Below, one piece after another: positions 1 to 11,688 of a stretch of 64,000 nt of DNA. How positions within the stretch are numbered: the first letter of the stretch is position 1; every line of letters begins with the position of its first letter. Source of the DNA: Neoscytalidium dimidiatum (lineage: Eukaryota; Ascomycota; Dothideomycetes; Botryosphaeriales; Botryosphaeriaceae); NCBI GenBank assembly GCA_037367355.1, contig CM074698.1:930001-994000 (forward strand), read 5' to 3'. Made by a program: the position numbers and the translations under genes. The notes beneath the pieces were generated by a model, which was not told the DNA's origin, did not search any database, and saw only the letters and a list, made by a program, of their open reading frames with translations.

Positions 1-591
1 CACAGCCGATAATTCCGGTAAAAGCTATAATTAAATATACGTAGCATTAGCTCGGTGCATATGCCGGTGCCAGGATGGCAATCATGGATGCATTTTCATT
101 GCCCTTTACTATGTAGAATATTTCTCAACCAATTTACGGTAGTTGATCTTCTTCCTTCCCGAGCAAAGCTAGCAGATCCGGCTGAAACCGACAATCCTTT
201 AGAGATGTGGATGGGGGGCGCAGAGCGACAGGGATCTTGCCATCTAGTAGGCAACAAACTTCGAACTTGGTTGTGGCGAAAAAGATACTTGGATAGAACG
301 TGGACGAGTAGGCTTTTGGCAAATGGGCAGCAGCATGGCGCCACGATGCGGAAAGTAGGGGAGGAGATCTACAGTGGCTGAACAAGCTTACGCCCGGTCA
401 GCGTTTCGGTTTTTGCTCCGCATCCACTCGCACAGCATTCCACCCTATGCGAAATCACGCAAAGCATGTGCAAACCTCAGCTGCTTTGCTGCTATCAACG
501 AGAAACAAACAGGGGCTACGGCCTCAGCTTCCCCTTACCTATCGGCATCGCCGTGTGCGTGTGTGGCTTATCCACGTCCTGGCCATCCCAT

Positions 592-634
592 CCACCCACA
601 CCCACGCCCACGCCCACACCCAAACCAAACCCAC
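592..634. repeat. CCCAC-type C/A-rich low-complexity tract
   Basis: Repeated CCCACA and CCCACG units run almost without interruption. The tract resembles a degenerate short tandem repeat. It is not a telomeric TTAGGG/CCCTAA array. Confidence 0.6.
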
Positions 635-1306
635 GGACCGAAAAGAAAAGAAACCCACTCACACCGAACCAAGCAGGCCTGCGCAACGGCCAACCGAACC
701 GCGCGTGCGTGCGCTGGCCTCCCTAATCCCAGTCACGCATCGCCCTTCCCCAAGCGGTTGGAGGAAAGGAGTTTGTATCGCGTAACGTAATTTTGAGCAC
801 AGCCACGACGCTGCGCCACGCACTCCAACCAATGAGCATAAGGAAACTGCTGTAACATACGTAACGCCCAGCAACTTCGCGAACATTCTGACCGAGCCCG
901 CGAATCACGAGCTGCACAGCGCGAACGCAAGAAAAAAACGATACGCCGCCCTGGGGATGCGGCAAAGACGAGTTTTCGCCATTTACCATCGGATGTAGGA
1001 AGAACTGCGTATGTCCGCCCGCACGTATGCGCCATACGGTGAGCCCGGAGCCCTAAAGCCCTCGTCTATCTCTCTCCCCTTCCCCCGCAACCGTCTGTGT
1101 GTTGAGCAGGCCCTGCATCTGTGCAGTGGCGTTTTTTTTTTTTCGCGTACGGCCGGGAAAGCTGCGAGACAGCCTCACCGTTTAACGTACGCTAGTGAGT
1201 ATTCCGCACGCAACGCCAACTGCCGTTCGCTGCCCAAAGAGAGCGATCACGCATTATGCAAAACTAGACACATGATCGACGCGGCGAGCGCGAGAAGGGG
1301 AAAGAT

Positions 1307-1323
1307 AGAGAGAGAGAGAGAGA
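1307..1323. repeat. (AG)n microsatellite
   Basis: An uninterrupted AG dinucleotide run of about eight units, in intergenic DNA. Confidence 0.75.
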
Positions 1324-3249
1324 GGAGGGCACGCGGGTTCGTTCGGATGTTCCGCCCGTTCGCTCACCCTCTCTCTCCTGCCTATCCCCACTTTATCCTT
1401 CCCACCACACAGCTCCCTCCCTGACTATCTCTCGTTCGCGGAGCCGGGCAACGTCGCAAGCGCTGTGGGTCTGCGGGACAAGCCCACCCACACAAACGGA
1501 TAACGCGAAAGCAGAGGGCACCGGAAAGTAAATCCGCGCCCCGCCGTTTTGGGAAGAGCGTGTGCCTGCCCTGCGTATGTGTAGGTGTGGTGTGTGGTCG
1601 GGAAAGAGGCTTCCGAGAGAGCCGCAAATGCCGTATGCATGGGCGCGCAAACGGGTGAAAGGGGGTGTCGGTGATGTTTGAGGGAGAGGGTAGAGCGCGA
1701 AAAGCAGGTTTTTGCGTCACGACATGCGCATAGGGCATGCTCGTGAGCGATGTGTCCTCGTGGCCGGGAAAATTTGGCGGGGGCCGGGGGGGAAGAGGGA
1801 CGGAGAGGGAAAGGATGAAAGCGCAATGAGGAAACATGCAATCACTTCATGAAGGCTATGTGTCGTATGTGACATTATTCTGATTACGCTACATGTATTC
1901 GCTGCAGTATCTATCGCTCCAGTTGAAAAAGAATTTACCATCATCGCACGCTAAGTGGAAACGTAAAATGTGTTGAAATTGACATGAAAATGTGAATTGC
2001 ACACCACTTCCATTCGAGAGTTAGGGTATATAATCAATCTTGCTAATCGAACACATCGCATCCATCGCCCTTTGTGCTACACGGTAACAACAGAAAACAC
2101 CAAATCCAGTCATCCAATACCCGTCCACGCAGTAACGCCTATACGAGAACCACATTGTTGGTACAAGAAACAGACCAACCACCTAGCCATCTCCTAATCC
2201 CATGAATACCCACGCCCATAGAAAACTCCATTTTAACCTCCCGTTTCGGACCAGTAACTAGACAAATACAGAAAAATGTACAGGAGAAGGAAACGCAGAA
2301 AAACAACGCAAAGCAGCGGGTGAAGAAACGCAATCTTTCGATAGTTGAGACAGATTGTTGGTACAAGGAAAAGCTTCTCTCTTCCCCTTAGATCAATTTT
2401 TTGGGTTTCCTGCTGCAGGAGCTGTCTTCCATTCGTCGCAATTCATAGCGATAAAACGCTTCCATCGTCATCTTTTACCCGTCGTGCAGGGCGCGGTATT
2501 AATACAGGTGTAGTAGTAGTCGGCATCATTGCTCGGTCGCTTACTTTGAAATTGAACGGAAAAGAATACAGATAGAGATGTCCCAGAGCTGACCAGCCCC
2601 CCGCCTCTTTGGGATTTGATGACGCTCAACGCCCTGGAGAGAGTAATAAAACAAGGAAATAAGAAAATACAGTCGTGCCGAAGGAAAAAAAAAAACCAAG
2701 TGCTAGAGGTGATATCAGAGAACACAATGAAGCTGCACAAAGCCGGAATAACGCCTGTCGGACCTTGTCACTGTCGTCGTCATTGCGGAGACGGCTGATC
2801 AGGACATGCGCACATCGCATTACATCGCCTTAGGGCCCGGTATGGAACGCAGCCTGAGACGAGAAATCTAAAACCGGAAACTACGAAAACTGAAGCGATG
2901 CAGCGTTGCAACGATGCAATCTCACGAGACGATGATGTCTTCGTGGCCGGACGCAGTGCGCGAGCGTGGGAAAAGGGCGCCGGAGGCGTGTGGCATGTCG
3001 ACGTCGTGGGCGGAGATCATGACGCAGGCCTAGCGTGCGGAAACGAGCGCCTATGACGCGTTGGGGCTCCATTTGGACCGTGGAGAACTTTGTTGCCCAA
3101 GGAGCGCGAGTGAGGGGCTCGAGGATCCGAAGCCTCGGGTAGGCGACTCATGACTGCATCACCCACGGCGCTCGGCCGAATGAGAGCCGTCGACATCACA
3201 GTCGCGGAAAAACATGCCGTCGAGTCGAGTAAGTGCACCACCGTGTGGT

Positions 3250-5490
3250 TTACTCGTAGGAGCTGCCGCCACCTCGCCTACGGTGCTTGCCTGGGAAGTC
3301 GACCTCCGGGTGAACGACGCGCATGTGACGAGTGAGGGCGTCGTTGCGGCTGAAGGTCTTCTCCTCGACGCACAGGGCGCAGCGCACCTTCTGCTTGCGG
3401 GCGTTGTGGATCGTATCCTCATGGCGGGTTAAGTCGTAGGGCCGTGAGAAGATCGTGTTACACGGCTTGCCTGTCGTCGGGTTGATACGCTCGCACTTGT
3501 GAGGGCCCGCCTGCGAATTGCGAGCAAGGAGCTGGGCTGACGTCATTCCGGATCCGACTCCAGGGGTCGATGCGTGAGGTCTGTGCCCATCACGCTTGTG
3601 CTTTTGCAACTTTTGCGGCGTCTCGAAACGGAGGGTACAACCGTGGTATGTGCAGGTGTACGTGCCCGTGTCGGCGTTGGCATGGCTGGGCCTTTGGGTC
3701 GATGCGCCGCTGCTGCTGTCCTCGTTGCTGTTCTGCGACGACTCCGGCATCTCGCTCGCGCTTGAATCCATCGAAGTAAGCTGAGGATGAAACTGTGGTG
3801 TTTCCTCTTGGCCAGATGCAGGCATGCTTGTGACGGAACGATATTGGTTGTTGCCGTTGTTGAAGGGAAGGCCATGCATGACATTTGTCACCGTCGGCGG
3901 TTGGAAGTTGAAGTTTGACTGCGGTGGCGATGGACCGGAAACTGATGGAAAATTCGGGCCTGCTTGTCCGGACCAGTTACCACCTTGGCTTGTGGCTGTG
4001 CTTCCATATGACACCTCCGAAGAGCCATCGTACTGTGCCTGGTCGCCACTCGTGTATGAGTGGTCGTAGTCGTTGGCGCTGGCATCAGGGAAAAGTGGCA
4101 TCTTCGAGTCTTCGTCTGTCTCATGATAGTCGAGCAGCGCGTCCTTCGGGGAAATCGTCTTCGGCTCGGACATGTCCGGCTGACGCTGGCTTTGCTGCAG
4201 AGCGTAGGCATCAGCTTCAGCTTTCTGCTGCTCGCGCAGCTGCTGAGCGCTGCCTAGCCGGACCTGTGGCGACGGGAACGAGTTGTTCGGCGGCGCCAGT
4301 GGCGAGCCCTGTCTGAACGGAGACACTCCACGTGACATTGAGCTAGCTGGCGACTGACTCCTAGCTTGATGTGCGGCCTGTAACCTGTCCGTCATGACGT
4401 TCCGGAAAGGCGACAGGAGCGTGTTGGAAGGCTGCGTTGACTGCTTGGCAGGTGCCGGAGCCATGGCATTTGGGTTGAACAGCTCATCTGCATAGATGTC
4501 TGTCATAGTGCGGTCTAGTTTGGGAACTGGCCGCAAGTCTGGCTCATCGGGGAATTGTAAGTACTCGTCGATCCAGTTCTCGACCTGCGGAAAGGATCTC
4601 TCACCATTGGACGGCACCTTAAATCGGTCGTCGCTGAAGACGTCTTCCTGGCCGTTGTGGGGAGTAGCTGGAGAGTCAGCGCCATAGCTTGAGACGGACT
4701 GTCTCGACGAGTGTCCAAAGTCAGGGCAGCTACCATCATTTCCAGTGTGATGGTGCTGGTCCATCAAGGCTTGCTTCATAGCCATGTGTGCTGCCATTCC
4801 TCCGTCCGCACTCTGGTTGTTCATGTTGCCGAAATTCGAATATGAAGAGCCGGCGAAGGAGTCTTGAGTAGGAGTGTGTGAAGGAGTAGGGAGATGGTTC
4901 GAGAAGGCACCGGAGATATCGTCAGCACCGTATGATGACTCAACCTTAGGAGCCTGCTGAGGTGTCGACGGGTGTTGCTCGGAGTTAGGATAGTAGTTGA
5001 AGGCGGGATTATAAGCGGAGGCGGAGATGTTCGAGCCGTTCGTTGATGAAGAGGGCGACCTCTGATGCGAGCGACGACTGTTGTTGATTGCTGAAGAGTG
5101 CAGCGACGAAGGTCCAGCCGTCAGCTGCGAGTTGCTGCCAAAAGTATCCCAGCTCAGCGCGTTTGCGCCGTTATCCATCATCAAGTTGGCGGTCGGGTAG
5201 GTTGCCGGCAGTTGGGGTCCAGGCGTCGGCTGCTGGATCCTGATGGACGGATTGGAGAAGTTGTAGGAACTCGTCATGTACTGATCGGCGAAGTGCGTAG
5301 CGTCGGATCGCGAGGTAGAAGGTAGCGATGTCGAGGATTGCTGCTGGAAGTAGTTGCGCAGCAGACGATCGTTGTTGAGTTCGGTGGGCGAAGGTTGAGA
5401 GAGGTTGGTGAATAGGTTGAGGTGTGAAGGGGTGGGCGACGGAAGGCTGGATGTATCGGCGTGTTGACGTCTTGGATAGCAGGCTAGCAT
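3250..5490 (-). CDS. Rpn4-like C2H2 zinc-finger transcription factor
   Basis: Single-exon protein of 746 residues if translation starts at 5490; an in-frame ATG at 5574 would add 28 residues. About 600 residues are Ser/Pro/Gln/Asn-rich and probably disordered. The C-terminal 137 residues (about 610-746) carry three fingers: C-x4-C-x12-H-x4-H; a long-loop finger with ten residues between its cysteines, containing FSRPYDLTRH; and a CxxC finger containing FSRNDALTRH. This last pair is what I recall from yeast Rpn4, which activates proteasome genes, and its fungal relatives. I infer a nuclear, DNA-binding stress or proteasome regulator. The tail ends in a basic KHRRRGGG stretch. The start at 5490 is preferred because the extra 28 residues are Arg/Pro-rich and lie in leader-like sequence. 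A different C2H2 regulator remains possible, since only the finger region supports the assignment. Confidence 0.75.
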   Translation of the reverse strand: MLACYPRRQHADTSSLPSPTPSHLNLFTNLSQPSPTELNNDRLLRNYFQQQSSTSLPSTSRSDATHFADQYMTSSYNFSNPSIRIQQPTPGPQLPATYPTANLMMDNGANALSWDTFGSNSQLTAGPSSLHSSAINNSRRSHQRSPSSSTNGSNISASAYNPAFNYYPNSEQHPSTPQQAPKVESSYGADDISGAFSNHLPTPSHTPTQDSFAGSSYSNFGNMNNQSADGGMAAHMAMKQALMDQHHHTGNDGSCPDFGHSSRQSVSSYGADSPATPHNGQEDVFSDDRFKVPSNGERSFPQVENWIDEYLQFPDEPDLRPVPKLDRTMTDIYADELFNPNAMAPAPAKQSTQPSNTLLSPFRNVMTDRLQAAHQARSQSPASSMSRGVSPFRQGSPLAPPNNSFPSPQVRLGSAQQLREQQKAEADAYALQQSQRQPDMSEPKTISPKDALLDYHETDEDSKMPLFPDASANDYDHSYTSGDQAQYDGSSEVSYGSTATSQGGNWSGQAGPNFPSVSGPSPPQSNFNFQPPTVTNVMHGLPFNNGNNQYRSVTSMPASGQEETPQFHPQLTSMDSSASEMPESSQNSNEDSSSGASTQRPSHANADTGTYTCTYHGCTLRFETPQKLQKHKRDGHRPHASTPGVGSGMTSAQLLARNSQAGPHKCERINPTTGKPCNTIFSRPYDLTRHEDTIHNARKQKVRCALCVEEKTFSRNDALTRHMRVVHPEVDFPGKHRRRGGGSSYE

Positions 5491-8400
5491 GATGTAGGCG
5501 GGACGTCTTAGTGGGGACCGGAGCCGGGTCAGGGACGGGTGGCGAATATAAGGGAAAAAAAAAGGCAGTGACACCTGACTCAGAGATCGGGCCGGGCTTA
5601 GCAGACGGTGAGGTGATCAGGTAATGTTCGCGGTAGAAAGCCGTGGAAACCGGCTTGGAAAGCGGTCTTGTTCGGGGTTTGCGGTGGGAGAACTCGGGTG
5701 CGCCAAGCGCTGTCGGGGAGAAGAGAGCGGATGTTCGCATGCGCCGAACTTTAAGGGCTGCCGTGGGAGTGTTGGGGCCGCCGGGGGAACGAAAGCGCAG
5801 CACGCTCACGGTGCGGGCGCCCTGGACGCGGTGGAATGCTCTCTTGCGTCATGGCTGGGCCAAGAAATTCTGGAAGTCAACGATCTGCGCACGGCCGGCA
5901 GGCACTTCCCTGTGCCATTACGCACGTTCCCCATCAGCCTTAACCCTGCATTTGTGCCCGGCCGCTGCCGATCGAGGCCCTGCAACGCTGCAACCCACCC
6001 CCCTCTGCCCATGCAACAAATTTTTTTTCGCGCCCGCGGATTTGCTGCCCACCACTTCTCGTGCTCCCCTCCGTCGACCCCTCCGCGCTCCCCCTAGATC
6101 TGCCAGCCTCCGAAGCCCCGTCGCAACCCCGGGCCCAAATTTAGCGCGCTCGGCTCGCGGCAACGCTCCCAGTCGACCTGCAGTAGGCCGCTGTGTCACC
6201 AGTCGCTTCACACCCGAGCCCGCACTGCCAGCTGCGCCTCGCAAAGACGCGCACAGGGGTGTCGGGTCGCAGAAGAGCCGCGTACAGACAGGGCCCCGGC
6301 GGCCGCTCGCGCCGCCCGATTGGCGCCCCGGAGACAATGCCTTCAAAGGCCGCCGGCCCTGAAGCGATCATATACCCGCCATGGCGTCGCGTGATCGCCG
6401 GCTCTTTGACCGGGAGCTGGTCAGGCAAAGCGACTGTGGGGAGCTGCTGTGGCTGGTGCCCTCGGCGTCGCCGCCACACGCCGCCGGCCAACCAGCGCCG
6501 TGTCGGTGCGAGCAACGGGGTATCAGCGGCGCTGGGGCAGCGTCTGCAGCGGGGTCAGCGCTGTGCGGGCACGTTAGATCGCTAGCTGAGCGTGGAGGTG
6601 CGCTTATCGATGGCTGTCTAAGCCGCGTATTGGGGAGTTCGCAGCTGATGACTCGACGACTTGAGGTTGCCGCGAATGTTTACTGTATTACTCATGATTG
6701 GTAATGGCGACGTGTTTACTCACGCTCGTTGCGCGGTCAAGTCGGTCTCGTCTCGTCGCTGTCGACTCGAGACGGATCTCGCACTGTCAGCAGTCAGTAA
6801 ACGCCGGGACCCGGCGAGCGAGCGCGAGGCAGGCAGCCGTCGTACGAGCGCGCAACACACGACGTTAACGCCGTCGGGCAAGCAGGAGAGGACGAGCGCG
6901 GCGTCTCCACGCTCAACTAACGCCGTCAGTTCGGCAGTCGGCGAGCCAGCGGGCGGGCCGCGGGTACCTGTGCGCCCCGTCCTTTTTTTTTTTTTCTCAG
7001 GGTCCAGATGCAGATCCAGCTGTACAAGGTTCTGACTTCGCACACCACGGGCGTTGAGGCTCGCACTGGTCGGCTGCGCGCGTGCGCTGGCACGCAACAG
7101 ACCCGCAACGAGGGGTCAGGAACGGTCGAGCAGCAGCTCGCTCAGGCCAGCTGGCTTACAGACAGAGGCCGAGATGCGGACATGCTGCCTCCCCTCACAG
7201 CACGACAGGAAGGTGGCTTGCAGATGGCTGTGGCTGAGTGCATGGTAGGGCTGCAGAGCGCACCTATCACCGCGGGCATGCCGACGCACGAGCCGGGGTC
7301 TCCGGACCCGAGAAGCGTCCAGGTCGGCGCCGTTGCCCGCCAAGCCGCACCAGCGACCCGTCCAGATCGCGTCGACCTGCCGAGTCATTCCGGTTTTTGC
7401 AACCACGCGACGAAACACCGCGGAGAAACGGGTCTGGCCGCTCCTGTTTTTTCTTTTTTGTTGAGCTTCCGCGGCAGCACAACACCAAGACCCCGCGAGG
7501 GAGGGCGAGAGCGAGGCCCGGGGTCGTCTAAGCCACTGCGGTGTCGGGCAGCAGCGGCATAGCAGCAGAGCAGTGCGCGTGAGTTGTTCATCGTCTTCTC
7601 CGCACGCCAGGTCGCCGTGTCCCTGTCGTGCTTAGGAGCGCAGGAGGGGGAGGGGGGGGGGAGGGGGCAGTGAGAAACAGCTGGCAGGTTGCGCCAGCGT
7701 GGCTCCTGGGATTGCGCAGCTCCGCGCCGTGTGATTTGCAGCCAGCCTGCCCCAGCCATGTGCGCTGCGAAGGCTATTTTTGCGCGTCCAGCAGTCATCC
7801 CTGGGCACTTATCTATCGTACTTTAAGCATCAAATGCTGCATCTCAGGGTCCAGCGCCGTGGCAAATCTCTGCAACCCTCCACGATCCCGCCGTTAATCC
7901 GCGCTCGGCAACGTCGCAGCCCGCAGCCACACCTCCAATCCCGGACGGTGCTGCTGACCTTCCGGTGCGCCGCTGAGCGCTGCCGAATGAGCTTGACAGC
8001 AATAGTCCGTGTAACTCTAATCCCTATAGACGACGTACGAGCTGGAAATAGCAGCAGCCTCGCACAAACACGAGCTCGACGCTTGAGGTATCTGCTAAGC
8101 GAGCTGCGACGACATGCATCCGGCTTCCAGTACGCTCACGCAATCTCGTTGGCCAATTCCAAAGCCTCTTGCCGCAAGGCGTGGGGTCGCTGACCGCACA
8201 TGCTCGACCACGACTTGAGGGACGATGTCATCGCGCATGAGCTCTATAAGGGTCCTGAGTCGTCGGTTGCGTCAAGAGGGCCAATCCGCTGGCGGCAGAA
8301 ACCTTCGGCCGCGGAGCACGCGCCTGATCTAGTGCTTGCTCCGGCCGACAATAAACTCTCTCGGCCAGCAAATTCAAGGTGGTGTTGATGCTCTCAGGAG

Positions 8401-11400
8401 CGTGTCATATAATGACGACCTGGTGGAGCGACAAAGCATGAAACCGTGTTCATCGTGATTGTGCCAGCAGCCTTTCGGAGCGGACTCCTCGACTCAAATC
8501 ACGCCAGTGACTGGTGTGAGCTACGCTACGTGCGATCGCCGGCTCATCGCTTCGTCGCGCCTGAGTGCCGCTGCCCGCACCGCTTTCCCGGCCGCGCACA
8601 ACCTTATCTGACTGCCTTTAGCGTCGCTCTCCCAACCGCGATCATTGGGAGCTCCTCTCGACATGTACAAGGACTCAGCCCCGACTGTTTCTGCAAGCAC
8701 CGGCTGAGAGATAACGCAGGAGCAGTTTAGGGCACCCGTTCAGCAATAGATATTATAAATGCTCAAGGAGTCTCAACCCCGAAAGGAAACTTCACCTGCC
8801 CGTGGAGGGATCCTTCGTTGCAGCACCCTGCGAGCTGGCTCCGTACCTGGCTTGGAGGAGAGTCAGTGACCCAGGCTGCCGGGCCTTGGCTATGATCGTT
8901 GGGCGTCGAGCGAGACGCAGGCATCGAGGCATCCGCCCGCCGGCACCCTGAGCGTGTGCCGAAAAGTCTGCCTTGCGTGCTCGACTCAGCTTGCCAGCTC
9001 TGCCAGCAAAACCCAAAAGCATCCTGCGCAGGCTCGCACCTACGTCATTCATCGCGAGGCCCCAAACAAAGCTCGTCACAGGGCCCAAGTTTCATCTGAG
9101 ACAGCCAGAGCACTGTCCGGCGGGAGTCGACGTCATCGCTCATTTCCTAAGCTCTGTACGACTCGCGGCCTGTGATGAGCAGAGGGTAGAGAGATAGAGA
9201 GAGCAGAGACCGCTGCGGCACGGCCCTTTACCTTCGACCTGCGCATGCTCCATGTCGAAACGGGCGCGTGTCAAAACGCCCGTGTTCAAAGCGTTTGCGG
9301 ATCGGCGCAAGGCTGCTCGAGCACACGCTTCGACGGGCGCGATGGTGCTGTTTCCCCTCTGGATGATGTTCCTATTTTCCCTGGGCTTTAATTTGGAATT
9401 TACCGCTTCCGCGTTCCGCTTCATTCTTACTGCTCGTTCTTTCGTTCGCGGCCCCGCATGGTGGTGTGATGCCATGCGGTGCGGAGGGGTGGTGCGGGGT
9501 TGGTCGCCGGAAGGGCAGCGTACTGGATGATAAAATACGTGAAGCATATCGGAGGGACACAACATCAAATGAGGACAACGAACAACATCAGCCTGAAACG
9601 TAGGAGGACGCGTTCCTGCCGATCGCGCTCATGCCGCGATGCGGAAGCGCAAAGTAGGCAGCAACTGGGTGTGCCAGCCCGGTCATTGAGAGAACGAGCA
9701 TGTAACTTCATCATGCCTTGGAAACAAGTTAAGTACCGCCCGCCGGAGTCTGGGCCCGGCCAATGGGCATTCTATCCGGACTGCCTGTTCGGGAGGGTAT
9801 GGCAATTGCGAATGCTCTCAAGACAGCATGCGTGTCAGGCAAACCGCAACCCCTCAAAGTCACGGTCGTCCGATGCAGCGTGGTAACAGACACCGGTTGC
9901 TGCTCCGAATAGCAATGCTCCATGCAAGGCGTCGCGTTCTGACCACCAGGACCCTGATCGCCGCTTAGGCGCTCTACTTTGCGGGTTCTTGTTTACCCAG
10001 AATGCCACGCGACCGGGGCGGGGTCCGGTCGGGTCGGCGTGGGTTAGCGAGGCCTTTTTTTAGATTACACGAGGGTCTCTCTATCTACTTACTGCGCACA
10101 CCGTCAAGGCTACGCTGACGCCGCCATCAGTCCAGATAAACTGCGTTCGAACCAGATGTGCTGAGCTGCGGGGTTGAGCTGGCCGTCGGCGGGAGCCGCC
10201 CTCGGTGTGATGGTTCCGACGAGAGAGGGTATGGGAGGGAGCGGGCCAACGTTTTCACGAGTGGTGTTGGGAAGGGTGCCTGGTGCCTGGATTTCCAAGG
10301 AATTCGAACAGGGTCGTGGAGAAAAAGCTCAGTATCCCACCGCCTACTAACGTTCAACAGCCAGAAACCTTATCCGGAGCGAGCCGGCGTCCGAACAACT
10401 TCCGTCGGTGTGTGGTGAACGGGATCACGAGCGGCTTCCGTCGGTGTTTGACCTGTGATCGAGGACCTGAATACATCGCAGACGGAGCAGTTGTCACGAT
10501 GCCTCGTGACGCGCTGGCCTGGTTGGTGGAAGACGCCGGATGCGACACTGCGACGGGCTGCATATCCTCGAGCTTCCGGGCGCTGGGCGAGCGGCCAATG
10601 ATTTTCTTCTGTCTCTCCTCCCTTCCCGGGCGGCGGTCGGATTGCGGTGACGGGCGGCTCTCTCTCGAGGCGTGGGTAACGGCAATAAATTTGTAAGTCG
10701 GCTGGTTTGCAAGCGGAATCCTCCGTGGTCGCATCTCCAGGCGCTCCGTGGAGCGAAGAGTGTGGAGTCCTCTGGTGTCTTCTCTTCCCCAGTTCGGATG
10801 GAAGGCCGCGCACTTTTCTCTGAGCGGTCCCGCCCAGCCCAGCGCTGCGCGCAGAGGCTTCACCGGGAATGGAAGGAAGAGCGCTGCTTATGACGACGCA
10901 CCTACGCAGCACGAACTCCCTCGAAGAGTGGATGGAAGCGTTGGAAGGGCTTGGCAGGTGCCTTGGCTGACACTCTTGAACGGCCGTGATGGTACAGTGG
11001 CTTGCGGCTGCGGCTCCAGCCGGCGCAAGCCTTTCATGGTGGCGTTCTGCCTGACGCACGTGCGTCGATCTCGCCGACAGCCGCAATCAACCGCACAGAA
11101 TCTCGCAGAGCGTGCGTGAACAGGCGTTGTTGCGCACCTCCTCGGGCAGCAGATTGGGCATCGTGGGAGAGGAACGTACAGCCAGCCCTCCGCAGAACGA
11201 CCGTAGTGGGCCTGGGGACCTCCGTGGGGGAATCTCGCAGCAGTGGAGTGCTGGGGGTTTGCGACCTCTTGGAGTAACGCTTGACGTAGGAGCCGGCACT
11301 TATCTCCAGAGCGGCCAATTGGAATTCCACGGCGCTCTGCTAGTCCGCTCGCTAACGGCCGATCAGCCTCAACGCCCACGCCTCCAGACCCACAGGCACA

Positions 11401-11688
11401 CATGACGTCGTCGAGACACTTCGTTCGCGTGCTGAGTGAGCTCTGCTTTCTCCGATGACTTGCTGCCGCCCGCCATACCCTCCGACGGTTTCCCCGCGGG
11501 CCAAGTTCGCGGAGAAGTCTCGATGACGACCCGCGACTGCTGCCATACAAAATCCGACTCCATCCCCGCCTGTGTCTTTCTCCCCGAACTTCAGCACTTC
11601 GCTGGAAACGATTCTTCCGGTCGCGCCGCTACTCCGGATCCCGGTCTGCCTGAGATAGGGCTCTTCGCTCCCAACACCCGCAAACTCC
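5491..11688. other. Large gene-free interval between divergent Rpn4-like and sugar transporter genes
   Basis: About 6.2 kb separates two divergently transcribed genes. Many open frames of 60-240 codons exist, but they are Arg/Ala/Pro-rich, overlap on both strands and show no domain, signal peptide or credible splice pattern, so I treat them as GC-driven shadows. The parts flanking each gene should hold their promoters and 5' leaders. Poly-T runs lie near 6986-6997, and a G-rich tract near 7645-7666. Confidence 0.5.

Larger units (their letters stand above)
1..3249. other. Intergenic region 3' of the Rpn4-like gene
   Basis: I see no convincing gene here. The open frames are short, lack recognisable motifs and overlap in several frames, as expected by chance in moderately GC-rich DNA. 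The stretch holds a C/A-rich tract near 592-634, an AG microsatellite near 1307-1323 and scattered poly-A/T runs. The part next to 3249 should contain the 3' untranslated region of the minus-strand zinc-finger gene. Confidence 0.5.

Noticed and set aside
592..634. Possible telomere-like repeat
   Set aside because: The unit is CCCAC(A/G), not the fungal TTAGGG/CCCTAA repeat, and it is short and internal.
5643..6362. 239-codon plus-strand open frame upstream of the zinc-finger gene
   Set aside because: Arg/Pro/Ala-rich with no motif, overlapped by long minus frames; most likely the leader or promoter of the divergent gene.
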